A stretch of DNA of 64,000 bases from Hymenochaete sp. R1 (lineage: Eukaryota; Basidiomycota; Agaricomycetes; Hymenochaetales; Hymenochaetaceae). Shown here one piece after another: positions 11,156-23,106 of this stretch. The stretch is from positions 1 through 64,000 of the forward strand of contig JAFREE010000029.1 of assembly GCA_019400425.1 (NCBI GenBank), read 5' to 3'. Each line of letters begins with the position of its first letter. The first letter of the stretch is position 1. Position numbers and translations under genes: made by a program. Below the pieces are notes generated by a model that searched no databases, was not told the origin of the DNA, and saw only the letters and a program-made list of their open reading frames with translations.

Positions 11156-11356
11156 CTGGTCGCGCTCGCCGTTTGTAGCTCATAAATTAATATTAATATT
11201 AATATTAATTGTGGAAGATGGCACGGAGAAACGCGTGACTAGGTCCCAGAGCCGTGCCACCACCAGAAGCGCTCGTATCGGTCAACCTCAGCAACCTCTC
11301 TTTGTTACTCATCCACGACGTCCAACAACCGCTTAGCTCTATCTTCAATGACATAG
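11156..11356. promoter_or_regulatory. Shared divergent promoter of TRM2 and UBR1 with AT palindrome
   Basis: Only 201 bases separate the outer TRM2 start from the UBR1 start. The spacer contains a perfect 26-base palindrome at 11185-11210 built from repeated ATTAAT units (AATTAATATTAAT followed by its mirror complement). It may act as a nucleosome-excluding or TATA-like element for both directions. That role is inferred from position and composition only. Confidence 0.55.
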
Positions 11357-14300
11357 ATGCACAATCCAGCCATGTCTCGATTATCTTCGCTCTTCGGTCT
11401 TGGCGGCAGCAACTCGATAGCTACCCAGAACAGGACCACAGATTGCCTCACCCGACTCCGCTTCACGATCGAGACATTGGCCAGCTCAAAGAAGTGCATA
11501 TTCACACCAGGGACGCGCACTGAGATATTATCTGAACTCTACGAGACATTCTGGGGCCAACATGGCAGCCATTTCTTACCCAATGCCATTCAATATGTGC
11601 CCGTCCAGCATCTGCTTAGTGAAGTGCAGGTACGGTACGGTTTCCATGGTGCTGGCTCAGACCCACCCATTATTCCTGGAAAGCCGTGTGATCACATATT
11701 CTCGAAAGGAGAGAGCTGCTACCGATGCAAGTGAGTGATCATTACTGATGTCTAAGGTCGCCAGTTGCTGAATATGTCAAAGGGATTGTTCTTTAGACGA
11801 TAGCTGTGTCATGTGTTCACGTTGCTTCCGTTCAGCGCAGCATGAAGGCCATAATGTATCATTCTACATCGCACAGCAATCTGGCGGATGTTGCGATTGT
11901 GGGGATCCGGAAGCGTGGAAGGGCCCGGTTACGTGCAAATATCATCCCCCTGCGAATTCAGAATCCTTCTTCGAGCAAACACCGAAGCCCGTTCCCCTAT
12001 CATTAAGGACGATCGATGACGACAGAGACTCTGAAAGACCTCAGCCAACATATAATCATGCCTCATCCTCTGTACGACCCGCAGTACCACCTGAACTGCA
12101 CGACTCAATGACGCGAACCGTAGCATATGCGCTAGATTTCATCCTCGATACGCTTGACTATTCACCCGATGAAACATCATTACCAAAGGACGAGGATACG
12201 CTGGCAAATCAGGTCACTGCTGACCCATTACGAAGGGATCTATATTCTGTGATTGTTTGGAATGACGACAAACACTCGTTCGACGAAGTAATACGATATA
12301 TTTCGGATACATGCGGGTGCTCAACGGAAGAAGCATCGAATCATGCTTACAATATTGATGAGCAAGGTCGCGACATTGTCGAGATCAATACTTTTAGTCC
12401 CCGTCTACTCGAGATTGCTCAGACAATCGCTAGAATCGATCTGGATGTCACTATCCGACGTGCCTTCGACACGTTCCGAGAACAGGTCGCGAGTGTTCTC
12501 ATCGAGTGGCTTTTCGATTTGACCAAATGTCGATTCCTTTCTGACACGCAGGTCATCCGAGAAATCATTGCGAATGAGCTGTTTAGCACAAGGAGGAAAG
12601 ACATCCAGCAGCTGCTTCAGAATGTTGGTTGGGCAAAGGTACTCCAAGAAGTCACGAACCCTTCGAGGCTGGATTGGTTGCTTCTGTACCATACGAGACT
12701 GTGGAAAAAGCCACGATTAAGCCTCAAAGAGATATACGTTTCCGTCTTGACTCTCAGTCACGAGCATAAATTATCTATTGGTAGGCACATGTTACTTTTT
12801 CGTTCATTATCATTACTCATTGCCTTCGAAGCCGTTCGATATGCACATGTGTATCACTGGGTCATTGACTCGTATCTACTTGTTGATAGAGAGGCGGAAA
12901 CCTCTATCAAATACTTCGCTCTGCAGCTATTCACCGTTCCTTCGATCGCATCGCACATCGTACAAGATCATCAACTTATCTCCCGCCTCCTTGCACTTAT
13001 CACGTCATTCTTTACGAATCAAATACGCGAGAAACGAGTAGTATACCCTCCCGATCAACAAGTCGGAATCGACGTCGATGCATACCCTTTCAAGTCTAAG
13101 CGATTCATGCCCGTCTTCAGCGACCTACGCTATATCGCCCACAATCAAAGTGTTCAGAAGCTCATAGCAAATGACCCATCGTATATCATTCAATTCGCCA
13201 ACACGTGCAAGTTATTCATGTGCATTAATCCGAACAAACGCGCTGCAGCAAGTCACGTCGAATATGAAACGGATGCGTGGATTAGCGTCTTCAACGTCAC
13301 TCTCAGTCTATCGCGGGTAATCAAGGTGTATGGCGAGGCATTCGCAATATCTTCTCCGCCCCTGCTTGTTAAGGCCATCGAACGCGTCGTCAATGATATC
13401 TTAGAGGTCTTAACCCTTCAGGACCCTCGCCTTGACAGATCAAAATTTGAGGCGATTGACTTTCACCACGTTACAATTGGCGACAAAACTGCGGAGATTG
13501 TCAAATTTAACATCATGGACGGCTGGATAAGTTTCCATCACTCGTTGCATTGGCTGCTAGCGGAGTTATTGAAACATACAGACCTTTTGAGCGATGAATC
13601 GTTACAACCGCACGGGATCAATAGTCTGCGGGATATCGTATGGAACCAAGCAGGAACCCTCGGCATTTTAACATTGGTCGATTTTCCCCTAAGAGGTATG
13701 TCTTTATAAGTCAATAATTTCTATGATACTCTTATTGATCACTTCTCATAGTACTTGCAATGATTGCCCAGATCAGAACTGGTTTATGGGTCCGAAACGG
13801 CTTTGTCATTCGCGGCCAGCTCTTGCACTACAGGGATTTCATGCTCCGAGAACTCTGCTACGACCAAGACCTCTTCATTTTGCAATCCGCATTTATTTTA
13901 CTGGAGGACCCCGGACTGGTGATCATAAGCATCATCGACCGCTTTCAATTGAATGACTGGTTTAATGGTGCCATTGAAAGTGCAGTCTACGATGGGGCCC
14001 ACCTGTACAGCATGGTTGAAGAAATTCTCTACGTCTTCATTACAGTACTTTCTGAGTACGCTAATGCGAGCAAAATGTCCCTCCGTAGGGCTGCACGGAG
14101 AGAAATAATTCACGCTCTTGCCGGTGGCCCCTGCCCTTACACCGACCTCATCAAACGCGTTTCCGAGCGCATGGTTGATGACGTATGCTTTGATCACGTC
14201 CTCGGAGAGGTTGCTACCTTCCGTGCTCCCGAATCCACTATGGATAACGGTGCTTACGAACTGAAGGACGAAAGCTTTGATGAAGTAGACCCCTTCTTTT

Positions 14301-17129
14301 ACCATTACACCCGAAACAAGAGAGAAGAAGTTGAGTCAGTACTGAAAGCGAGGTTGAAGAAGAAAACTGGAGCAGCTGATCCAGTGATTCTGCCAACACC
14401 CATGGACATACCTTTCGGATCGTACAAGTCACTTCCTCTGGTGTTCGACTCACCTATCCTCATTCGAGTGATATTCTTTTCCATCGACAATATCCTCACG
14501 TATACGCAAACAACCGAAAAGGCACCTCCTTCCTCCGAAGCCATTATCGATCAAGCCCTTCATCTTATCATGCTCGGGATAGTCGAACGAGGCCAGAACT
14601 TTGCAAATTTATGTGCGGTCCACAAACCTATCGACCAAAGGAGCATCGTGGATGTCCTATGTATATTGGAGCACCATCCTATCCATAAGGGATACAAAGC
14701 ACGCGTCGACTGGATCCTAAAGCGTTTTGAAGAGTTTATCCCCTCCGAAGTCCAGACAAGGCGTAAGGTCTTTGGTAAGACCGGGAAATCGGCAGATCCT
14801 GAAGAGGCGAAAAAGAAGGCGGCAAAAGCGAGACAAGCTGCGATCATAAAGCAAATGAAGGCTCAGCAGTCGAGCTTCGCTGTAAACTTTGAGGAGGATT
14901 TTGAGGACGGGGAAGAAGACAAAGAGATGGCCGACGCCGATAGCTCTGCTTCGTATGGCACCTGCATTGTTTGTCAAGACGATCTACATCCATCGAAGAA
15001 TTGCTTTGGAGCTCTGGGTCTGATCCAACCGAGTCGTCTGTTACGCAAGCATCCAGATGGACAAATCACACACGTAAATGAAGCTCTTCAAGCTCCATGG
15101 AATATGGATCGTACTGTGCCAACTCGTTTGAACCAACAATTCCCTCCAAAGGATGCGGAAGCACTTGATGCAGCGAAAAGGGCGAGTCCTCACTTCTTCG
15201 AAGGTTTCCCGCCTCACTTCACCAAATTCGGACTGGTTGGATCCGTGTGCTCCCATATGATGCACCTAGACTGTTTTCAGGTGTATAATGCATCTATCAA
15301 GCATCGCCATCGAGCGCAAACCCAGCGGAACCATCCGGAGAGTATATCGCGCAAGGAATACCTTTGTCCACTCTGCAAGAGCTTGGGTAACGTCATCATT
15401 CCTGTAGTTCCTCCAGCTACCGCAACTCTCAATAATCAACCTTTCTCTGATTGGGTGAGGTCTGTCGGTATCACGATCCTGAAGTCAAAACCTGACCCAC
15501 AGTTGGATGCGTTGCAAGTGAAAACGGGTACTGGGGAGTTTGCGTTCTGGGCAGCTCATGATGCCGGTTATACCCAATACTCCAAGTCCGAACATGGCGA
15601 CGACGATTGGCATAAGATGGTCGATACTCAGATGATCGTAACGAAGAACTTTTCGCAGCAGACGAGGCATCTAAGGGAACGTCCAGAACCTGAGCCGACC
15701 GAACGAGGAGCAGGACTTTACTTACCAGAGGATTATGTTGGATATACCCTTAGTGCGATGGAGGTAGCACAGCGAGGTACAGGACCTGATACGGAGTTCC
15801 TGGTGGACAGAATACCAGAAGCATCGTATATGTTGCTCCGGGGAATGATTGCGAGCATGACTTGGCTTGCAGCTTCGCATTTCAAGAGCAGGCCAGACGA
15901 AGGTCGGGACGCGATACGGCATGCAATCGTGAAGAGACTGTTACCCGAATGGAGTCGTACATCTTTGACATCTTTACCATATCCTCTACTCCTCCGCGAT
16001 CCCCTCACTATCCTTGTCGAAACAGCCGCGGTAGCGCCAGAGATGCTGCGTAATGCGGTCATCCCACTTTACTACGCATGTATGGCTCGAACTGTCATTG
16101 GCATGGTCTACGTTCTGAATAAATGTCGCCCGACCAATGCTACGCTTGTGCCGGTGAGGGGCTTCGAACATATTTTCGGTGACCTGAGGATGTTCTGCAT
16201 GTCTGTTGTTCGACAATCGCCCGTGATTGAACACACTGCTGAAATCGTTTTCGATGCCTTTGGAGAGGCGAGGATAGAAAAGCTTTTATATACGTTCACT
16301 TTACCCTTCTTACGGCGGGCTGCCATACTCTGCCGTGCCGTCCTACCTTCCCAGTTTTCGAACCCTAAATGCGACCACGACGCTAACGAGTACTCACGTT
16401 TACTCAGTCTACTCGGTATTCCCCTTTTGAAAGACCTACCTTCAAATGACACACTCAAAAACCTTCTTTACGGTTGGTGTTCGCATTACGGTCAATCGCA
16501 CGCGGCGTCTCAGCTCAATTGCGGCGTGTCGTTGGAATATGCTTCCATCTACCGTGTCATTGAGCTTCCGTTACTTATGGACTCCCTGTTCGGTGACGAG
16601 GACAAAACGATGGTGTGTAAACGATGCAAGACCGTGCCGGTTGATGCCGCAATATGTCTGTTGTGCGGCGCTATATGTTGTTTGCAGAGCCATTGTTGTA
16701 AGGAATTTGATACACGTGAGCGAGGCGAATGCAATTTGCATACTCGAGAGTGAGTTTCCTTCCACGATCCAATTATCGTTTATGAGCTCATGCATTCTTA
16801 TTAAAGGTGCGGTGGAGCCGTCGGCATCTTCTTCTTGGTCAAACGATGCTCACTTCTTTATCTGTACGCCGGAAACGGATCTTTTGTACATGCTCCTTAC
16901 CTTGACGTGCACGGCGAAATGGATATCTCGATGCGGTGAGCTGCGATTTGGCTCCTTACCATTTTCTTGGCTTTGATACTGATGGTCTCGCAGAAGAGGC
17001 CGCCGGCAATATTTACATTTCGCGCGCTGGGAGGAAGTTCGCAAGACGTGGCTTCACCACGGAATTCCGTCATTGGTTGCTCGCAAGCTTGAGAGCAATG
17101 TTGATAGTGGAGGGTGGGAGACATTGTAA
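11357..17129 (+). CDS. UBR1: E3 ubiquitin ligase UBR1 (N-recognin)
   Basis: Five exons (11357-11730, 11783-13695, 13752-16749, 16807-16935, 16994-17129) give 1,849 residues, close to the usual fungal UBR1 length. Domains in order: UBR box at about 110-182 (C-D-H-I-F, C-Y-R-C-K-D-C-S-L-D-D-S-C-V-M-C, H-E-G-H, C-C-D-C-G-D-P), which binds basic N-degrons; a ClpS-like fold near 270-330 (V-I-V-W-N-D-D-K-H-S-F), the hydrophobic N-degron site; a long helical middle; a RING-type finger at about 1166-1310 (C-I-V-C, C-S-H-M-M-H-L-D-C-F, C-P-L-C-K) with a roughly 70-residue insertion; and a C-terminal Cys-rich UBR cap (C-K-R-C, C-L-L-C-G, H-C). The second exon must begin at 11783: only that acceptor restores the K-D-C-S-L-D-D part of the UBR box. 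The protein degrades N-degron substrates with a RAD6-type E2 in cytosol and nucleus. Confidence 0.97.
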
Positions 17130-18100
17130 AAGAAATGTATATTCAGTTTGTTGTATTCGAATAACAATTGCCGTGGAAGAGTGCATATTGTAGACGACGG
17201 TCACGCATACCCGCATGTGGACTCGCACGTGGACCCACAAAATTGGAACTCCGCAACTGTATATGCTTACAGATCCTCAAAAAAGATCTTTTCCGCTCTT
17301 GACATTTTTACCTTTTCGACATAAGTGGCCGCTACCTACGAAATGGCCGTAGAGAAACAAAACATCAGAACCAGCTCTCGTGAAGACGACATACATAATG
17401 CCATGTCATTTCATAATTCGCGGATGCATCGCCTCGGCCCGGAAAATGGGTAGTAGATTGGAGGATATGGCTTAGATCGGTACACTTCGCTTAAACCTGA
17501 CAAGCTCGATGCTGTGTACACGCGATTGGGTTGTTTACGGCGCTCACAATCGCGGCTCAGTCTTTGATTGGCGACGGCGATGGTGAACCCGCTCCAAACA
17601 CTTCTACACGTATGCGGCGATGGCGCTGAAGAACTACGCCGTAGCGAAGAGTACCAATCCTGTGAGGACCTCGAGACTATGGGATCACTAGAGCCTGTAA
17701 GTGAGACATCGTTCTTAATTCATGACAACCTCTCCTGTATCAAAGGAATATTTAATTGCAGCAACCAAGAGATGATGTCATTTGAAGGCAAAGTTGAAGG
17801 GCGCGAACGCCGGTCTGGTCCCCAGATACGGCACAGGGTAACTGGTCGCAGTCCAGGTAAACTTTATGAGTTTCAAGTTCTCCAGGTCACGAAAATGTGC
17901 TTGCTTCGCCTTCGCGTGGGCGACGTGGCCGCCAGTCTTCGTGTACTCTGCAGTCTGTATAGCATTCACATTACTCCGTGCCCGCGCAAAATGTAATGTT
18001 ATGACTCAGGTATGTTTACTTTTGCCCTTTATATCTCCAACCATCTTTTTTCCGTTCGGACAACTTCCCCACTCCCGTTCCTTCTTCGAGCGCAGACGCT
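17130..18100. other. Spacer with possible GT8 5'UTR intron
   Basis: Between the UBR1 stop and the GT8 start. Around 17580-18009 several donor/acceptor-like sites and short open stretches occur, including a hydrophobic stretch near 17886-17990, but I could not join them into one convincing protein. A good donor at 18010 and an acceptor ending just before the GT8 ATG suggest an intron in the GT8 leader. A small independent gene is possible but not shown. Confidence 0.35.
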
Positions 18101-19198
18101 ATGAACTCCAAGTTCGAGCATGAATACCTACCACTCACAAATCCTCGTGCTCGAAGACGACCCGTGCTACTCTGGCTTAGCATAGCTACTTTGGTGCTCT
18201 TTAGCATAGTTGCGAACGTGATACTTGTAAAACGACTCTACCTTCCACCTGGACCCCTTGATCTGTTTCAAGACATGTAAGTCCTTAAGCTTTTGTAACG
18301 TGTTTAAAATAGACCCGAAGCTGACGATTTTCGTAACCTCGTCAGAAATAATTTCCCCGTAACTTACTCTGGAATCGCGAGCATACCAGAGCCTCACGAG
18401 CGCGCCGTTGTTACAACGCTCTACTCTGAAGACTATGTTCCCGGTGTGCTTGCACTCGGACATTCCCTCGAAACAACCAAGACAAACGCACGTCGCGTCA
18501 TCCTTTACTTCCCTACCCACATTTCTGAATCAGCACAATGCCGCCTCCGTGCAGTTGGTTGGGAACTACATCCCATCAACCGAATAGCACCTCCAAACAA
18601 TGGTGAAGGCGTTTATCGCCGTTTCCTGGACCAGTATTCTAAGCTTCAGCTGTGGGCGCTGGATAGGATCGGTATCAAGGCTGCTCTATATATTGACGGT
18701 GACACACTCGTCCGCCAGAACCTCGACGAGCTCTGGGCGATCAGTTCGAGTTTCAACTTTGCCGCCGTGCCGGACATCTATGGCGACAAGAGGGGTTTCA
18801 CGTTGAGCTTCAATGCTGGTGTCATGCTGATTCGTACCTCGTCCGAAATTTTCGAGGATATGCTCCGAAAGATAGGGACTGCGGATTACAAACGGACGGA
18901 CGCCGAGCAAGGGTTCCTTAACGTATACTTTGCGGCGAGCACGCTGAAACTTCCGTACGTGTATAACTCGAACTTGGCGTTGAAGAGGAAGAGCACCGAG
19001 TTATGGCAGGCGATGAAGCGCGACATGAAGGTTGTCCATTACACGCTTAGGAAGCCATTTGGCGGAGAGGAGGAGAACATAGAGGAATCACTGAGAGAAG
19101 CAAAAACGGTAGATGAGGGAATGTGGGTGGAGGAGATGGGTTGGTGGGAGGATGTCTGGCGTGAAGCAAATGCGAAGATTAAAGGACAGTGCTATTAA
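18101..19198 (+). CDS. Glycosyltransferase family 8 protein, type II membrane
   Basis: Two exons (18101-18276 and 18313-19198) split by a very short 36-nt intron give 353 residues. The N-terminus is a type II anchor: about 24 polar residues with an R-R-R, then one hydrophobic helix (around 24-45). The lumenal domain begins like GT8/glycogenin-type enzymes (A-V-V-T-T-L-Y-S-E-D-Y-V-P-G-V-L-A-L-G-H-S). It carries the metal-binding D-x-D as Y-I-D-G-D near residue 187, then an F-N-A-G-V-M-L segment and D-A-E-Q-G-F-L-N, all diagnostic of the retaining GT8 fold. It probably acts in the Golgi with a nucleotide sugar. Donor and acceptor sugars cannot be read from sequence; relatives in fungi are annotated as N-acetylglucosaminyltransferase-like. 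Confidence 0.93.
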
Positions 19199-19623
19199 TG
19201 ATATTCGATGTATTTATATTTGGATCTCTTTCCGTAAGGACTTCTGGGCATGATGTTCGTAGTTTATTTATTTCCCCTCTCTCCTTAGCGGAAGCAATCT
19301 CGCATTACTTTGTATTATTACTACTATTACTAACTAATATTGACCACCCAAATACAGAGTCATACACTCGTCGAATATGAAACAAGACCTGATATTAGTC
19401 CTGGTCTCGCCAAACGACTTGATTGAACTTGAACCATCTTAATAGTATCACAGCGGCCAAGGATACTCGTGTTCATCTACCAAAGTTTTGCTTGCAGTCC
19501 TCGGCGGTGATTTCCACGACAATCACGAACTAAAATTCGGGTTATTGCCCATGCATATTCCAAGGTTACTTTATTTCTGTGCTTCAAAGAAAGAATACTC
19601 CATTTCCATTACGATGTCGAACT
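19199..19623. other. Convergent 3' spacer
   Basis: The 3' flanks of the GT8 gene (plus) and the F-box gene (minus). It is AT-rich with an ATTATTACTACTATTACTAA tract near 19311. No gene seen. Confidence 0.5.
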
Positions 19624-20904
19624 TTAGGCTTTTATTTGACTGCTCCGCGTAGGTAAATTCGGTTCCGGGGGATAAACCTCTGGTATAAAAAGTAGACGCT
19701 CCTGTGCGATGGCTCTGGCCAGACTCTCGTTCTGCTCCAAATCCACAGCTTTATTGTTCTCGGAGTTGTACATGTAGACGTGCATTCGAAATGCATCGTC
19801 CCGGAACCGGAAGGCGAGTGCGGAGACGAGATCTTGCATCGATAGTTCCTTATGTGCTATATCTGCGCTCAAGAAGCGCAAATTTGGGAGAGTTGACTGG
19901 TTACCTCCGGCTGAAAGCAATTCGGGCAGCCAGCGACATGAGCGAATAGTCGCGACTTCGACGCATGGAATACAGCTGAGTATCCCGTGCCAAACTTCGA
20001 TGCAGCATTTCGTAGGAAGCCGAATATCCACTTCTTCCACGGAATGATCGGACATGGACAGCGCATCCTTTAAATCCATGCAAAATCGCCAAGCCGAGAC
20101 TTGCTCCTTTCCGGAATATGCATAAAATACTAACTTCGTGAGGGAAGGGAGCTTGAGGCGAGTTAGGATGCTTGCGTCTGCTGCTAGACACTCCCATTTG
20201 AGCATCTTCAAACGCGGGAGGATGATATGTCCCACCAAATCGGAGTCGGGAAGCTTTTCAACTGCTCTACCTACAGAAAGGTCCGCAACCCGGAGACTCA
20301 AAGTCTCCAGGTTCGGGCAATGTTTAATTAAGGGGATAAAGAGCTTGCGCCAGAACCCTTCGGATTGTTCAGTGTTGATCATGAGAGTCGTAAGGCGAGG
20401 TGCTATAGCTTGGGAAGGACTCGGGCAGGACGGGAAAATGAGTACCCAACTCCGTGTCAGGGCGGCTTGCTGGTCACTGAAGACGTGCTGGAATGCAAAA
20501 TCCAAACGGAGAGTCCGCAGACCCTTCAAATCGGTCAACGCGTGTTCTTCCTTAGGAATCGCGGTGCAGACCAGATTTAAGTGCTCTAAACGAGATTGGA
20601 CTTCAATGATAGGAAGCAAACCACCTGCGTTTAACTTGAGATGGAAATCCAGTGGTAATCCTCGGGATCGTTCGAGCCACAAACGCACAAGCTTGAGGTA
20701 GTGTTCGTCGTCGTCGTAGTCGCTGAGGTAACATCCAAACCTGCGCCAGAGACGCCCGTTTGATAGGGCCACCTCTCTCCACCTATGACATACTTGGGAG
20801 ACGTTATGTGGGGCGTTTCTTCTCGACGGCCTTGGATGGTCCTCAATTGACCAGAGAAAAATTTCCACTAAAACGTCGGCGAGGAAAAGACATCGTCGTG
20901 ACAT
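19624..20904 (-). CDS. F-box-like domain protein
   Basis: A single-exon gene of 426 residues starting at the ATG at 20904. The F-box-like motif is at the very N-terminus (L-A-D-V-L-V-E-I-F-L-W-S, then V-S-Q-V-C-H-R-W-R-E-V-A), the compact arrangement typical of agaricomycete F-box-like proteins. The rest shows leucine-rich periodicity (L-E-H-L-N-L, L-R-T-L-R-L, L-E-T-L-S-L-R, L-R-F-L-S). It is a likely SCF substrate adaptor. It is not an obvious close copy of the two F-box genes at the left end: it lacks their N-terminal extension and has different spacing. Confidence 0.85.
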   Translation of the reverse strand: MSRRCLFLADVLVEIFLWSIEDHPRPSRRNAPHNVSQVCHRWREVALSNGRLWRRFGCYLSDYDDDEHYLKLVRLWLERSRGLPLDFHLKLNAGGLLPIIEVQSRLEHLNLVCTAIPKEEHALTDLKGLRTLRLDFAFQHVFSDQQAALTRSWVLIFPSCPSPSQAIAPRLTTLMINTEQSEGFWRKLFIPLIKHCPNLETLSLRVADLSVGRAVEKLPDSDLVGHIILPRLKMLKWECLAADASILTRLKLPSLTKLVFYAYSGKEQVSAWRFCMDLKDALSMSDHSVEEVDIRLPTKCCIEVWHGILSCIPCVEVATIRSCRWLPELLSAGGNQSTLPNLRFLSADIAHKELSMQDLVSALAFRFRDDAFRMHVYMYNSENNKAVDLEQNESLARAIAQERLLFIPEVYPPEPNLPTRSSQIKA

Positions 20905-21643
20905 TCTCGTTCAGGGCCTACGACAATGAATATAGCTTTTAAAAATTATGGTTTGCAAATGAGTATGCAGTAATAGCAGAAATATATGTCGATGCTCACC
21001 TTGAATGCGTCAATTCGCAAGGTTGAGGGTGGTGGTTGGAGAAAGAAATGAAGAGTGAAAATACAAGCGTGAGTCTCGAACATCGGCTTGCTCGTTGTGG
21101 CTTGCTTATGTCACTGCATTTCAATTATGTTATCATGATCGACTTTGACCTTGATGGCTCTCCGTTACGTTAACGACTCGGGCTTGAATAAACGCACGCT
21201 TAGGTCCCTGAGCCACCTTCTTCTCGTAGTCTGTCCTTGATCGAATGCAAGATACAAAAAATAAGCTCGGCGATACAAGAAGCGACAATAACTAGACAAT
21301 CTGTCTTTGCCTTTGTCCATCCTCGTTACTTGGCCTAAGGTTGAGGCTACACTGTGGCTTCGTGGTTGACTTCTTTGTGGTTTCATAGATATCAAACAAC
21401 CCTCGTTTCTTGTTCGACTCCCTTCTGTTTGATTCTCTGCTCTGGGCTATAAAAAGAGGACCGTCTCTGGCTGGTGGAGGACATCTCAACTCAACCCAAT
21501 TTCCTTCGGCGACTCCAAGACTCATTCTCAGCCGGCTCATTCCACTCTTCGAAAATTTCTCTCTGACAAGGATACAGGCTCCTTTCGCGCCTTCCTGCTG
21601 CAGTAGCTTACTCGAGGTCATACTACCGAGCTACGCAATCGAA
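20905..21643. promoter_or_regulatory. Divergent promoter region with TATA box
   Basis: Serves the F-box gene on the left (minus) and the small acidic protein gene on the right (plus). A strong TATA box (CTATAAAAAG, 21447-21456) lies about 190 bases before the ATG at 21644. It argues that transcription starts near 21480 and that an in-frame upstream ATG near 21410 is not used. The leader is CT-rich, as is usual in basidiomycetes. Confidence 0.5.
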
Positions 21644-22314
21644 ATGTCTGAAGGAACGACTCCGACGATTTCTTCTACTCCCCGTCGCCCTCGAGCGTCC
21701 CTCGGCAAGTCTGCAACGCCCAAAAGCATGCCGCGAGCCACCCGTCCCTCGCATTCGAGTTCGGGCTCTTCTATCGACTCGGTATCACGCAGAGGACGAA
21801 CTGCTCTGACAGACTCGCCATACTCGAGCGGAGATCTATCTTTGAATGGATCCGAAGATGATGAGGAAAGCGGGAGGGAAATCGAGGGTGGTCCAGATGA
21901 TTTGGATGAAGAGTGGGATTTCGGACCCAAGGTGAGTTCTCAATCCGTGTCGCTAATTTTAGTAGACAGATTGCTGATGGTTTTTTTTCTCGAATGTTCA
22001 GGCAGGAGACGCAGTCTGGGTCAAAGTGAAGGACGACGAACAAGAGATCTGGCATCTTGGAGAGGTCCAGAACAGTGTACGAAGCGGAACTGTCCGTGGT
22101 GTAAGTTCCGACTCGACAACTAGCCTTACTTTCCATATGAGACTGACACTAGTGGTTATTTCCACAGGGCAAGCAAGGATCGTTCTACTCTGTGCGCTAT
22201 AATAATCGCAAGCAACGACGCTACTTCGCGCCTCTTCTCGGTGAGATTAAGCCTGACAGTATCCGTGTAAGGCAGCTGCTTGAAGAGGCGGGTTGTGACA
22301 TTGAGTTTGATTAG
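21644..22314 (+). CDS. Small acidic protein with Tudor/SH3-like C-terminal domain
   Basis: Three exons (21644-21931, 22002-22100, 22168-22314) give 177 residues. The first exon encodes a Ser/Pro/Arg-rich disordered region turning acidic (D-D-E-E-S-G-R-E-I-E, D-D-L-D-E-E-W-D-F-G-P-K). The second and third encode a compact beta-type domain beginning A-G-D-A-V-W-V-K-V-K, continuing W-H-L-G-E-V-Q and V-R-Y-N-N-R-K-Q-R-R-Y-F-A-P. The V-W-V-K, W-x-x-G-x-V and Y-x-x-R pattern resembles Tudor/SH3-like barrels of chromatin readers. The C-terminus is I-K-P-D-S-I-R-V-R-Q-L-L-E-E-A-G. No family name can be assigned with confidence; a nuclear chromatin-associated role is an inference. The start follows the TATA-box logic described for the upstream region. 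Confidence 0.8.
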
Positions 22315-23106
22315 GAGTTTGAAATACGTGTGCAGGTGGTGATAAAGGGATGGATGCGGATTGATTGTCTTTCTACGTGTCTATCACCGGTTCTCTCTCT
22401 TTCTCTCTCTCTCTCTCTCGCTCATACGCTCTAAGCGGGTGCATTAAAGATGTATTTATAGTCAACTGTCTGTTTGGTAAAAGTCTGGACACAAAATGTA
22501 TGTATGCAAGCTTACTGTCGGACAACATGAAGGCAATAATTGGTGCGCTTGACATGGCTGTCCTCGAAGTCTGGGACACAAACAGCTAAGATGGCATATG
22601 AACACGCTTTAAATCTTCATTAAATGGAAGTAGTGGGTCGGTCATCTGGGACTGAAGCCAAATCTGAAACCTGAAGTATTTTAGCCTCGGAGGAAAACAA
22701 GGGAAACGTTGCCCATTTAAACCCACTCTTTATTGCTCTTTTCATCCCAAAACTTCGTCTTCTTCGCGCTCAGTCGACAACACGGTCATTCCAATCGAAT
22801 TATTCAAGAACTTCTTCGAGTTCTTGGTGCATAACGAGGCGGAAAAAGGCGAGGTTTGTTGTCGACTTTACCCAAATAGGAGCGGGAGGAGGGAGACCCG
22901 ACCGGCTGGTGGGTCGCCTGATTTCTCCTGATTTGCATTTCTTGCCGTTATCCTCAGGTCAGTCCATGTCCTAACCGCTTCCACCTCTCTCCCTCTGACG
23001 GTCATCATCTCCCTACACGTCGCCCGTCATTCTACGTATATAGCATCCACAACGACGTCGACGACGAAGAGAGACTGAAGGTCGACTTTGAGACGCTTTG
23101 GACATC
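22315..23106. other. Intergenic spacer with CT microsatellite
   Basis: Contains a CT-rich simple repeat at 22391-22419 in the 3' flank of the small acidic gene, and the pyrimidine-rich promoter/leader of the next gene. No gene seen. Confidence 0.5.

Noticed and set aside
17568..17996. 142-codon plus-strand ORF with possible introns
   Set aside because: No domain, and alternative splicing combinations end in stops or random-looking tails. Left as unresolved sequence in the GT8 upstream region.
21410..21643. In-frame upstream start for the small acidic protein
   Set aside because: A TATA box at 21447-21456 lies downstream of that ATG, so transcripts should begin after it.
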